Of a DNA stretch of 64,000 nt, positions 31,353 through 42,792 are shown piece by piece. This DNA is from Campanula takesimana (taxonomy: Eukaryota > Streptophyta > Magnoliopsida > Asterales > Campanulaceae), in NCBI GenBank assembly GCA_026119855.1, contig JAOWBW010001317.1, positions 106,412-170,411 on the forward strand. The letters are read 5' to 3'. Positions within the stretch are counted from its first letter, which is position 1, and each line of letters opens with the position of its first letter. Both the position numbers and the translations under genes were made by a program. The notes under the pieces are model-generated. The model ran no database searches and was not told the origin of the DNA. It worked only from the letters and a program-made list of their open reading frames with translations.

Positions 31353-32087
31353 ATTTTGTCACTTATTAGACCTCACACTACATGCACATATTCCTATGAA
31401 CTGCTCACTATCGAGTCGCACAAGTCCAACGCCAAACCCGTCGAGGCCCGTCCTAGAAAGTTTCAAGCTCCACGCGACCTTGGCTCTTTCGAAGCGGTAA
31501 ACCTCAGCCCGTGGCGTAGTTCAAGACTACATGCCGGGGTGACATTTGAGCCTCATATTCAAGCCGAGCACAAGCCACACAATTCTGGTTAGGGTCTAAC
31601 ACTCCGTGACTCAAGTCAGTTTCCATGTACCGAGATTTCCCTAAACTAATGTCTTCAAATCATACATGCCAACTTGTTGAAACGGACGCAATAAAAACCC
31701 GTCCCCAAAAGTGGTTATTTTGGACGAAAATAAAAATCCGTCCCCGCATGTATGCTTTACTACATTAATTTAGTTTAATCCCGATACATGTAGGATTCAC
31801 AAGCGCGATGAAATCCGATGAGTATGACGATTCCATTATTTTCTTAGAAACCCCAAAAGGGATCCATTCCCTCCGACTTATAAAAAAAAAAAAGAGTCTT
31901 TTCTTATGTGGTTCGAGTCGTGTGCCCAACTGTGTGTTCTAAGCCTCTTCGTGGACTGCAAGTGTTACTCAAGACTGACAAGGGCCTCTTCTGCAATATA
32001 AGTTCAATTGGTACTTACAGAGTCTACCGGGATTCGGCAAATCGGTTAGTCCGTGAAGAGATCACTCCAACAACTCCTACATCAACC
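30794..32087 (+). other. 5' leader of element B
   Basis: A 1.3-kb untranslated leader. It holds two 29-bp-phased GCGCGC clusters (30858/30887/30916 and 31054/31083/31112). A block from 31350 to 31900 is well conserved with D's leader. Within it are two adjacent small hairpins (31684-31706 and 31722-31743), each closed by GGACG/CGTCC-type stems around A-rich loops. A short A/T low-complexity run is at 31290-31355. No ORF is convincing here. Confidence 0.6.
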
Positions 32088-33679
32088 ATGACCGGCAGCA
32101 ACAACACCATGTCTCTCGAACAGCTTTCAACCATGGTCCAACTCCTCCAAGAGCAAGTCTCCACCCTTAATAAGGAGGCACAAAGCAAAGACGACATTTG
32201 GCAATCCCACCTCGACAACCAAAGGGAGGCCCACGAGGCCGAGATGGAGCTAATGAAAGAAAAGCTCACTAATCTTGCCAAGGGGAAGAACAAGAATAAT
32301 GATGACGAATCCGAATGGACCGAGGGTTTGTTCAAAAGTCCTTATGTCAACACCCGCACCAAGAAAATGGGGGAGCCGAGTTCCGAGAACAATGAGCCCA
32401 AAATGGTGGATTCTATCATGGCCTACATTGACCAAAAATTCAATGGCTCAACATGGGGAAAGGCTCCGACACAAGCCTTTATCAATCATCCATCCTCATG
32501 AGTACTATGGCCGCTCTTCCTGATAAGTTCAAGATGCCCGACATAAGCAAATTCAAGGGCAACTCTTGTCCCATGGCTCACATTGAGACTTATATTTGGG
32601 CAATGGTTCCGAAGAAGGTCCCCCCCAAGGTGATGGCTCAATGCTTTCCTCTCACTCTCGAGGGGGCGGAAAAAGATTGGTATGCTACTCTCCCGCTCAC
32701 TGTCCGTCTTGATTGGGACTCCTCCATGCTTGCCTTCAAGAACCAATACCAAGGCAACACCACTCACCAGTCCACAAGGAAAGAGCTAGAGAACACTACT
32801 CAACGAGACCATGAGTCCTTCATCAACTTCACAAGGAGATGGAATGATAAACTCTCCGAGATTGTGGAAAGGCCAAATACCAAGGAGCAAATGGACATCT
32901 TTCTCAAATGTCTCAAAATTGATCTCCGCACCCACCTAAGTGGGTCTTGCTATGCGTATTTCTCCCAAATGTATGAGGCGGGGGTCCGAATGGACGAGTT
33001 GCTCAAAGAAGTGAAGAAAAGTGCTCCTAGCTACCGCTACAAGGCCGCTTCCAACTCCACAAAAGAGGCCCCGGTCAACGCCGTCACTATCGATAAGGGG
33101 AATAACAAAAAGGTTCCTCCACCCCAAGGGAAGAAGTCCCGAAATGACCGTGTCTACACGCCTCTCCAAGGCATGACTCAAACCGAAGTTTTCGAGGTCC
33201 TCAAAGCAAAGGGTCAAGTCACACCCGTGCAAGGGTACCAACCCAAGACGGTCCACCCCAATCATGCTCACCACAAATATTGTGGCTACCACAAATATAG
33301 TGGCCACACCACCAAGGATTGCTTCGTTCTCCGCAATGTCATTCAAGATCTAATAGACAAGAAAGAATTTGTAGTGACTAATGGCGAACATGTCAATGTA
33401 ATAGAGATAGGAGAACTCGAGGGGACCACTCATTCAATCCCAATTGTGAATGGGGGCCCCTATGTTATGAATAAACTTGACAATTCTTGTTATGTTGTAA
33501 CTTACGATGAGGTAATGAGGGAAGTACTAGAGAATAGGAAAAAGAAGCAAGATGGGAACGTCAACATGCTAACTCGATCCGGTCGAGTCATAGCAAGCAA
33601 CCCTTCCACTTCCGCACCAAGCTCCTCTTCTCAAAGGCCGCAAGCTCGCGATACTCCCGAAGATCCTCTACTTGTCTAA
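32088..33679 (+). pseudogene. gag of element B (frameshifted)
   Basis: Gag forms the particle that packages the retrotransposon RNA. I place the start at ATG 32088 (MTGSNNTMSLEQLST), followed by a coiled coil (QLLQEQVSTLNKEAQSKDD). A frameshift near 32460-32500 joins it to the second frame. That frame carries the capsid-like region (PDISKFKGNSCPMAHIETY, WYATLPLTVRLDW, FINFTRRWNDKLSEIV) and a C-terminal zinc-knuckle variant CGYHKYSGHTTKDC. The frame ends at a TAA (33677-33679), after which pol continues in the same frame. D's gag keeps the two ends of this protein but lacks the capsid part. Confidence 0.85.
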
Positions 33680-36600
33680 CTCAAGAAAACTCAAGCCAGC
33701 ATCTCTATTTGGGACCTCATTGCATCCTCAAAGAAACACCGAGATCTTGTCATCCGCAATCTCGATGATACATCAGTTTCTCCCGAGGACCTCACGGCAA
33801 TGATCGGTCACATTCATTTCAGCAACGTCATCACCTTTGCTGATATGGACCTTCCACCATTTGGTTCCGACCACAACGAGGCTATTTACCTCAAGGTACG
33901 AGCAAGGGGGAGGCCCATCTCAAGAGTCTTAGTGGACGGTGGTTCCGCACTCAACCTCATGCCTGGCAGAATCATGGGCATACTGGGGCTTAAGGATTCC
34001 GATTTGAAGCCTTCTACTCAAGTAATCCGAGGTTATGACAGCACCGCCCGTACAGTCATGGGCATGATTGAAATAGACATCGAGTTTGGGAGCATGGTCA
34101 TGTCCATTCCATTCCAAGTGCTTGACAGTTCTAATGCCGTCCCGTCAACTCTCCATCAATGTGTCAAGATCCGAAATGGTGATGAAATAGTGACCGTCAT
34201 GGCTGAAAATGTCACTATCCACAGAAAAGGTGAGCCCGTCCACCAAGTTCAGCATGGTTTACCAGACTCCACTCTCTCCGGCGTCTCAATCAACGCCATT
34301 GACAAAGAAGGGGGAAACGGATCATGGACCCCCAGCAATCACAAAGTCCTCCGCATGATGAGGAATATGGACTACTTCCTTGGTTTAGGCCTAGGGAAAT
34401 ATCAACAAGGAATCCTACATCCTGTGCAAATCCCATTTGTCAAGAACACATTCGGTTTGGGGTACGAGCCTTCCAAAGAAGACTTGAAACAAGAGCAAGC
34501 GATCAAGAATGAAAAGGCCCGAGCTCGTAAAGAAGGCCGTCGTTATGAGGTCCCTAATCTAAAGCCTTACCGCAAGACGTTGAATGGCTATTTTGTCCGC
34601 CAAGGGGAAGACGTTCCATACATGATCTTTCCCGAGCCATGGGTTAACAATAAGGGTGTCAAAAAGCCCGGTCTCGAAATCTTCTCCGATTGTGAGATCC
34701 AGAAATCCGAAAGGGAACCAACTCCCATGTCGCCCCGTGAATGGTGGGGAAGGAAGGTGACTATAGAGTCCGAGACAGAAATCATCGTGGGGGAAGAACT
34801 GACAGATTTAGCCTCCATGTTCGAAGAGCTTGCCATAATGAATGAATGCCAAGTCAACGCCATCCATGGCACCATCACCATAAACGAGACTATCAGTGAG
34901 ATCCCGCCAAGCTCCGAGCCGATCAACAATTGGTATTCAAGGAAAGGGCCCGTGGTATCCGAAGAATTCTTAGTCCAAGAAATGGGTTGCATACCCCGCA
35001 CAGCAACAAAGGAAGAGCGGCTCACACTTACTTTCGAGTCCGAGAATGTCTCTAATACCCTCACCCAAGAAGATTTGGAGGCCATAGCCGAGCGTGTGTT
35101 TCCTTTCTTTGCTAATGAAAAATTTGATATTTCTGAGTACCCTGAGATTGCAAACATCATAAATGATGAATTAACTAATAATGAACTTAATGAACAAGCT
35201 AATAACGATTCAAATTATGATGAAATAGACCACGAAAACACAACATACTTAAATGAACTTGCTCAACAAGTCCGTAGTCGTGGTGAAAATGGTCCAAAGG
35301 CTGACGAAGAATTGCATGTTGTTAATCTGGGTACCGAAGAAGAACCAAGAGAGACTAAGATCGGAAGCTTCTTCAAGGGGGATGACAGAGACAGATTGAC
35401 TCCACTACTACGGGAGTTCGTGGATGTGTTCGCATGGTCATACAAAGACATGCCGGGTTTGGACAGAAAGGTAGCGGAGCACAGAATTCGGATCAGAGAA
35501 GATGCCAAGCTGGTAAAACAGAAGCTCAGAAAGATCAAACCAGAATGGTCTCTGCAAGTCAAAGAAGCGATCGAGAAGCTCCTCAGTGTGGGTTTCATAA
35601 AGGTTATCGAGTATCCAACATGGTTAGCCAACATCGTGACAGTCAGAAAGGCAAACGACAAGGTTCGAGTTTGTGTGGACTTCCGGGATTTGAACAAAGC
35701 TTCCCCAAAGGATGATTTTCCACTCCCTAACATCGACATGCTGGTCGACTCCACTGCTGCCTATGAGGTTCGCTCATTCGTGGATGGTTTCGCTGGGTAC
35801 AATTAGATTCTCATGGCCGAGGAAGATCAACATAAGACAGCCTTCACAACACCGTGGGGTACCTTTTGCTACACAGTCATGCCATTTGGGTTAAGAAACG
35901 CTGGGGCTTCCTACCAAAGAGCCGTGACAGACTTGTTCCACGATATGATTCACAAAGAAATCGAGGTCTATGTGGACGACATGATCATTCACTCCAAAGG
36001 GACCGATGGTCAACATTTACTCGATCTCCGCAAGTTCTTCGAAAGGCTTCATCAACACAAGATGAGGCTCAACCCTGCAAAGTGCACGTTCGGGGTTATC
36101 CGAGGCAAAGTCCTTGGTTATATGGTCACTGAAAGGGGAATTGAAGTAGATCCTTCCAAAATTAAGGCAATCATTGACATGCCTCCTCCAAAGACGCAGA
36201 AAGAGATCAAAGGTTTCATGGGCAGACTGCAATACATCAGTCGGTTTGTGCACCAACTCACTTCCATGTGCGAGCCAATCTTCAAGCTACTCAAGAAGAC
36301 TGTGGCTCTAGAATGGACCGACGCGTGCCAAGAAGTCTTCGACCAAGTAAAGCATTACTTGACTTGCCCTCCTGTTCTAGTTCCGCCGCACAAGGAGAAG
36401 CCTCTTTTGCTCTATCTCACTGTCAATGATGAAGCCCTAGGGGCTATGTTAGCACAAGAGCAACGAGAGTCCACAAAGGAGAATTCCATTTATTTTGTCA
36501 GTCGCCGATTCCAAGGAGGCGAAAAGAACTACTCTGTCTTAGAGAAGTCATGTGCAGCATTGGTTTGGGTCACTCAAAAGCTCAAACACTATATGGAAGC

Positions 36601-38581
36601 TTTTTCGATCAAGCTAGTAGCAAAGGTGGACCCGCTCCGCTACATCTTCGAGAAGCCTTTCATGTCCACAAGAATAGCCAAATGGTACTTCATGCTCGCC
36701 GGCTATGATATCACCTACGTCACACTAAAATCCGTCAGGGGGAAAGTGTTCAGTGACCAGCTTGCCGAATTCCCATGTGACGAAGTGAAGGGGGAAGACG
36801 TACAGTTCCCCGACGAGCATTTAATTTGTACTGCAACCGAGGAAAATAAGTGGCAACTTTTTTTCGATGGCGCCGCCAATAAGCACGGTTTTGGTATAGG
36901 AGTATTGCTTGTCGATCCAAAAGACATCTACACTCCCATTGCCGTCCGTCTGGAATTCGAAGCTACCAACAACATTGCCGAGTACGAAGCATACATAGCA
37001 GGGCTCGAAGCAGTTCTCGAAAGAAACGTCACGGAACTAGAAGTATTCGGCGACTCTTTACTCCTTATCAATCAGCAATCGGGTAAATGGCGAATCCAAG
37101 ACCCGACCCTCCAACAGTATGGCCAGCACCTTGAAGAATTGGTTGAACAATTCCAAGAGATCACTTTCAACTACCTGCCAAGGGATAAAAATCGCTTCGC
37201 CGATGCACTGGCCACTATAGCTTCATTAGTCGAAATGCCCAAAGAGAAAATGGTGAAGCCTTTCAAAATTGCCCGAAGGAACAGTCCGGCGTACTGCATG
37301 AGTATCGAGATCGACGAGGTTCAAACAAACTCCCCATGGTATTCGGATATCATGAATTTCCTCAAAGATGGCATCTATCCCGAGAATAGCAATAAGAAGT
37401 CTCAAGCGGCTCTGCAAAGGCTAGCCTCTCGGTACGTACTGATTGGGGACCGAGTCTACAAAAGACACCACGACGGGATCAATCTCTTATGCGCCAATGA
37501 GGCCGAAGCTCAAGAGATAATGTGTGAAGTGCACGAAGGAGAGTGTGGACCCCACATGAATGGATTTATGCTGGTCAAAAAGATACTCCGCATTGGTTAT
37601 TATTGGAGCACAATGGAACGAGACTGTATCGAGAAAGTCAAAAGGTGTGCCAAGTGCCAATTCCATGCTAATCTGCAACACGCTCCACCCTCGCAACTTT
37701 ACAACATGGTCACACCTTGACCTTTCTCTTGTTGGGGGATAGACATCATCGGTAAAGTCCATCCTGCCGGGAGCAATGGGCAGTCATTCGTCCTAGTGGC
37801 CGTCGATTACTTCACAAAGTAGATCGAAGCACAAGCCTATCGGACCCTCAACGCCAAGAAAGTTGCCGAATTTGTAAAGATTAATATCATGTGCCGATAC
37901 GGCGTGCCTCATGAAATCATTTCCGACAACGACTCTCACTTTGAGAAGGAAATGGATGCACTTTTGGTAGAATACAAGATCACCAAACACAAGTCATCTC
38001 CTTACCGTCCCCAAGCAAACGGCGCGGTTGAAGCAGCAAATAAGACCATCGAGACCATCGTCAAGAAAATGGCCTCAACAGGAAGGGATTGGCCCGAGAA
38101 GCTACCATTGGCATTGTGGGGCTATCGCACATCAATACGGTCAGCAACGGGAGAAACTCCTTATGCGTTATTTTATGGTTCTGAAGCCGTACTCCCAATC
38201 GAACTTGAAGTCCCATCTCTACGGGTCCTACTCGAGAATCAAGTCAACGAGGTCGACTGGATGCAAAGTCGATATGAACAGCTAGCCTTACTCGACGAGA
38301 AAAGGTTAAGAGCACTCGAACGCATAAGGGCGTATCAGCAAAGGATGGCAAGAGCTTTCAACAAAAAGGTAAAGCCTCGAAACATCAATGTGGGAGATTT
38401 GGTCTTAAGACAACATCCGCCTAATGCCATGAATCCCCTGGGGAAATGGGGACCCCGATGGATCGGTCCGTACGTGGTCAAAAAGATACTAACCGGCGGT
38501 GCAGTCCGGCTTGTGGATTTAGATGGTGACCAGCTGCCAAAGGAGGTCAACCTCGACAAGCTCAAGAGGTTCTATGCTTAA
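33680..38581 (+). pseudogene. pol of element B: protease, G-patch-like, RT, RNase H, archaeal RNase H, integrase
   Basis: The order of domains is Tat-like. Protease has LVDGGSALNLMP near 33930. A G-patch-like segment (FLGLGLGKYQQG) lies near 34375. Reverse transcriptase has KVRVCVDFRDLNKASPK, then the catalytic YVDDMIIHS near 35970. RNase H has IYFVSRRFQGGEKNYS. The second RNase H has KWQLFFDGAANKHGFGIG and NNIAEYEAYIAGLE (about 36850-37190). Integrase has the zinc finger (VHEGECGPHMNG, RCAKCQ), SDNDSHF and NGAVEAANK, and a C-terminal GPRWIGPYVV. All lie in one frame but with stops at 35804 (CAG to TAG), 37718 (TGG to TGA) and 37820 (TGG to TAG), so the copy is inactive. The final stop is at 38579-38581. 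Confidence 0.93.
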
Positions 38582-38613
38582 TAAACAAATACCATAAAAA
38601 AAAAAATTCGCTC

Positions 38614-38710
38614 GCTAGGTTGAAAACCCGCAAGGGCGGCCTAGGCAAAAATTAGAGCACGTGCAAAAAAGAAGCCCGCTAGATTGAAAACCCGAAAGGG
38701 CGGTCTAGGC
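38614..38710 (+). ncRNA. twin GNRA hairpins after the pol stop of B
   Basis: Two hairpins 64 bp apart (38614-38646 and 38678-38710). Each has an outer 5-bp stem (CTAGG/CCTAG, then CTAGA/TCTAG) and an inner CCC/GGG stem capped by GCAA or GAAA. The intervening TTGAAAA and CGG are conserved. The G-C to A-U change in the outer stem is compensatory. The same pair follows pol in C. Confidence 0.65.
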
Positions 38711-38755
38711 AAAAAATAGGGTGCACACACAAAAAAAATTGGTCTTTGTTTGTTT

Positions 38756-38815
38756 GAACTACGGAGACCTGAGCCTCCCAACTGGAGGAACGTAGGCAAC
38801 CTTCGGGTGCGGTCT
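38756..38815 (+). ncRNA. putative pseudoknot RNA element in B
   Basis: Four stems can pair exactly: CTACG/CGTAG, CCTCC/GGAGG, ACC/GGT with a UUCG loop, and AGACC/GGTCT, whose 5' strand is inside the loop of the first stem. It lies between the twin hairpins and the end of the antisense ORF. Confidence 0.65.
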
Positions 38816-38975
38816 AAAACATATCAAAAATACCCAATTCACTTCAAATAACAAGATGCAATTTTTATTCATCCAATGAATTATTCAAGCCATTACAACG
38901 GATTTATTGAGAAACAAAAGACATCAAAATATTAAATCCTAAAACAAAGTGGTCTAATTGCAATCTCTTAGGGTA

Positions 38976-40376
38976 CTAAGAAAAATCCAATTTTCTCTTA
39001 GCCTTCAAAGGACCACCCGATCGTCTCTCAATCCTATTCTTCTTGGATAGCGGAGGAGCACTGATACGCACCGAAACCTTCTGTGTTACGGCACGTCTCC
39101 TAGCATAAAAGTCATCCAAAGGAGTACCGAAAGGGTCAGCAAGAATGTTTCTCGAATCAGCAGCAGCCTCCCTATATCTCAAAGCGCTGCTAGGCTCAAA
39201 ACCCTTTCCCAACAACTCGGCACGAAGCACATCGACCCAAGTGATGCCATGGTAAAGGGTACCAAACAAATAATCCAAGTAGCTCTCGGGAAGGAAGACA
39301 CTCCCCCGATGCAAAGGAGCAAAAGCCCAACAGTTGCGATCATCTCCCCAAGCCGACTGAAGCTCACTCGAGAAGTCCGGACCCATGTAAGCAACTGGAC
39401 GAAGCATTCCGTCCCTCGGAAAAGGAATCATCTGTTGGCGACCAAACTGCCGCAGAACCTGCTCTGGCTGGTAAAATGACGAATCTCTCAAGCCGGGTAC
39501 AACCACGTGCTGAAAACCAAGAGTCCATTCCACAAAAGGACGAAGACCCCAAGAAGGAGGGCACCACTCAATATCGACGGTTACCCGAGAGGCAAAGAAT
39601 TTCTTCCAACCATCTTCGGATAAGTCCCGGATCAATAACTTCCTCCTATGAACAGCAAAAGGAGACAAATCACCATCCAGGGAATAAATCTTGAAGTGTT
39701 CTCAGAGCCATATGGTCAAGAGCAAAGGGATTCCTCGACACATCTTTTCCATCCTATGTAACTCATCAAGGCCGTGCAACGTCTCCCCTACGACAAGAGG
39801 GATTATACTAAATTGTTACTCCTTGGCTTGCAAAATAATCTCAGCCAAATGCGCATCCGCAGTCCCGAAGGGTGTGACAAACAGTACTTCACTAAAGAGA
39901 CAAGCGGCCATGGCATTCCTCTTGAAATATTGAACCACCGGATCCTCCGAGTGTAAACTGAAGAACATCGGCAACTCAATTATGTCAATCACAGTACCGT
40001 GCAACATCTTCCTCACGTCCTCAACAGGGAGATTCAGTAACTCAACCCAAGAGTCAATGGCACCACGGTGATATTTAGGGACGGCAATCCGACCGGCCAA
40101 AGGCATGCCAAGGATGGCCCCGAAATTATCAACAGTCGGCACCATTTCATTAGCTGAAAAGTTGAAAGTATGGCTATCGCAATCCCAGAAAGCCGTGGCA
40201 GCTCTCAACAAATCCCAATCCGGCTTCAACGTTCGCAAAGTGAAAAGAATTCGGAACCCGAAGTCTTTAATGAAGGCCTTCTTGGGATGGGTCTTGAAAG
40301 AATACACAAAAGTGCCCAAGTCCTTTTCATACTCACTAACAACCTTGGCATCAAGGGCAAAAGAATTGGAAGCCAT
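38976..40376 (-). pseudogene. antisense DUF7745-like gene of element B
   Basis: A single-exon frame of about 466 codons opposite to gag-pol starts at ATG 40376 (MASNSFALDAKVVSEYEKDL). Recognisable blocks are LKPDWDLLRAATAFWD, HTFNFSANEMVPT and GAILGMPLAG, resembling the DUF7745/PMD-like N-terminal motif. Further on are ETLHGLDE, PLLLTIWL, FAVHRRKLL, VVVPGLRDSSFYQPEQ and VLRQFGRQQ. It ends in a basic tail (KAKRKLDFS). Two stops, near 39803 and 39692 (the second a likely CGA to TGA), interrupt it. C carries a homologue in the same relative place. I name the family from motif resemblance only; the function is unknown. A GCGCGC cluster lies 160-230 bp upstream of its ATG. Confidence 0.7.
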
Positions 40377-40537
40377 GGAAAATGTTGATCACAAGCAAAG
40401 TTAAGCAATAATATGATGTTCAAAAATGGCAGAAAGGAGCTGTGAGAATTAAGTTGTCGAACAGAAGATGATATTATAGTTGTTGGGGGTTCTTTTGGCC
40501 AGCAAATCTCAAGCCCGGAATTCCGCCTCCCAGACGC

Positions 40538-40605
40538 GCGCGCCACCCGCCAGCAGTCTGAAATGCGCGCGCGTCCCAAGCCTACAGAGGAAAGTGCGCG
40601 CCTCC
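40538..40605. promoter_or_regulatory. 29-bp-phased GCGCGC cluster upstream of B's antisense gene
   Basis: GCGCGCC, GCGCGCG and GCGCGCC start at 40538, 40567 and 40596, exactly 29 bp apart, just as in the LTR and leader of the same element. Nothing else recognisable is present between 40377 and 40949. Confidence 0.8.
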
Positions 40606-40949
40606 CAAGTCTGGATCATTTCAGAAAAGGCCTCGTTAGAGATCTCCAGCCTAAATCAAGATACGGCCCCTGTCCTCGGACACCCAGTTGGGCATACCTT
40701 CTTCTGGTCCGCCCTTAAGGCATGTCAAAGATTCAAAGTAGGATAGAAACTCCCACTCAAAAGTAGGCTATCCTTCCCCACGGATTCTGAACTCCCTAAG
40801 TTCTGTCACGGGTGACATACCCCCCTCAAGGGTCAATCTCAACATTTCATCCCCAGCAGGAATATTTTTCTGGTCGCGGTCAACTGTGCCCGCACCCCAC
40901 AATTCAAAAAGTCAAGTGTGACTCCAAGTGGCACGAGACTTCAAAGCAA

Positions 40950-41615
40950 TACCTCATCAACGAATTTCACTAACGGATTCGTCCTCAAAGGTTCACTAAC
41001 GGCGTCCTCCTCAAAGGTTCACTAACGGCCTCTCCAAAGGTTCACTAACGGCCTCCTCAAAGGTTCACTAACGGCCTCCTCAAAGGTTCACCAACGGCCT
41101 CATCAACGAATTTCACTAACGGATTCGTCCTCAAAGGTTCACTAACGGCCTCCTCAAAGGTTCACCAACGACCTCTCCAAAGGTTCACCAACGGCCTCAT
41201 CAACGAATTTCACTAACGGATTCGTCCTCAAAGGTTCACTAACGGCCTCTTCAAAGGTTCACTAACGGCCTCTCCAAAGGTTCACTAACGGCCTCTCCAA
41301 AGGTTCACCAATGGCCTCTACAAGGGTTCACTAATGGCCTCATCAATGGATTTCACTAACGGTTCGTCAACAAAGGTTCACTAACGGCCTCTCCAAAGGT
41401 TCACTAACGGCCTCTTCAAAGGTTCACTAACGGCCTCTCCAAAGGTTCACCAACGGCCTCATCAACGAATTTCACTAACGGATTTGTCCTCAAAGGTTCA
41501 CTAACGGCCTCCTCAAAGGATCACTAACGGCCTCTCCAAAGGTTCACTAACGGCCTCGTTCAAAAGGTTCACTAACGGCCTCATTCAAGATATTCAGCCG
41601 GCAGGTTCACCTAAC
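40950..41615 (+). repeat. CTAACGG tandem array of element B
   Basis: About 30 units of 18-26 bp, mostly AAGGTTCACTAACGGCCTC with CT-rich joins, interspersed with ATTTCACTAACGGATTCGTC units. The array ends at GCCGGCAGGTTCACCTAACGG. The same array in D is far longer. Short frames crossing it are artefacts. Confidence 0.95.
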
Positions 41616-41782
41616 GGATCATGCCACCCCCTCTATCGACAAAAGCCGCTCACACAGGGAGCGCACCACTCTCTCTCGCAATTTCAAATTCCTGCTTTCA
41701 TCGAGTCTTTGCTTTTTTCTTGGTGATGTCCTCGGCGGGTGTTTTTAACTTTCGTCGACGCGTTTTGCTTTACAATCCACGT

Positions 41783-41795
41783 CGCCGAGGGGCTC
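41783..41795 (+). other. polypurine tract of element B
   Basis: CGCCGAGGGGCTC directly precedes the 3' LTR, as in C and D. The 150 bp before it (from the array end) is conserved between B and D. Confidence 0.7.
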
Positions 41796-42792
41796 TATAG
41801 ACACCCCTCCTTGGATCGCTCACCCCGATTGCATATTTGATCTTGTGTTTCTCCCCATTTTAAGTGTTTCTCATTAGTTTCTGTCACTTCCGTTAAGTTC
41901 CTGACTGACTTCGTTAAGTCCAGGGACTAAACTGAATAACAGGCTGACTTTCTAGTCCATTCTGTCAAAATTGCCTTCTCTGAGTCGCGCGCCTCCGACA
42001 GGAGGAGCCAGACGCGCGCGCCTCCCGCCCCCAAAGCAGGAAGCGCGCGCCTCTGGGCGTCAGTTACAGATTTCTGGCCAGGATTCTCTCCCTTGCTCAA
42101 TTTACAGGATTTTTCCCGGGAAGGATTTCTTGGTGACTGAGTTTTGGCACCAAAAACATCTCTCTTTCACCTATAAAAACCCCCCTTTACCTCCATTTTT
42201 GAGGACCTTGGATCTTTTACTCTGAAATCTTACATTTTCAACAAAGAATCCAAATTTCTTACCTTCAAGGCATTTCCAAAGGCATTCATCAACAAGTGTT
42301 TGAAGTCTCTCGAAGACTAGGTAAAAACCATTTCTTTCCTCTTCTCGACTTCATCTCTTTTCTCTTTCTTTTTGTTTTATCAAAGTGCAATCACCCAAAT
42401 CATTTTGGGACATGACTCTAATGATCACCTCATCTCATTGAGGTTGGTTAAGGAGTTATCTCCTACATTCCAAACTCTATTTTAAAAACCCCTTTTTAAG
42501 ATTTAAAGAAGAAGAAGAAGAACGTTTATCATTCATGTAGATTTTGATCAAGCAAGACCAACTTTAGTTGGGCGAGATAGGTGTTTCGGTACTTCCCATC
42601 TCGTAATCTAACCCCCGAACCTCAAAACAAAGAATCTCTGTTTTCGTAATCAAACTTAGGCTATTATCAATAGGTTTTTCTTATGTTCCTCAAAACATAG
42701 GTGGCGACTCTAAACAATCTAAAACAAGTTAGACATCCTAGGATAGCTCACGCGCCCTCTAGCCAAGGACGTGGCTCCCCGGGGTATCTACA
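41796..42792 (+). repeat. 3' LTR of element B
   Basis: It starts TATAGACACCCCTCC (the expected TG mutated to TA) and ends GGGGTATCTACA. The 29-bp-phased GCGCGC sites start at 41987, 42016 and 42045. Confidence 0.94.

Larger units (their letters stand above)
29768..42792 (+). mobile_element. Gypsy/Tat element B, complete, 13.0 kb
   Basis: B has two ~1-kb LTRs, a primer site, gag, pol with an extra RNase H, an antisense DUF7745-like gene, a tandem array and a polypurine tract. It is flanked by the exact duplication GTGGG (29763-29767 and 42793-42797) inside C's PMD gene. The two LTRs differ at few positions, so B is younger than C and E. Coding regions already contain stops. Confidence 0.95.

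Noticed and set aside
34588..35160. Long minus-strand ORFs inside B's pol (also 35263-35754)
   Set aside because: Shadows of pol; no conserved motif, and absent from the matching place in C.
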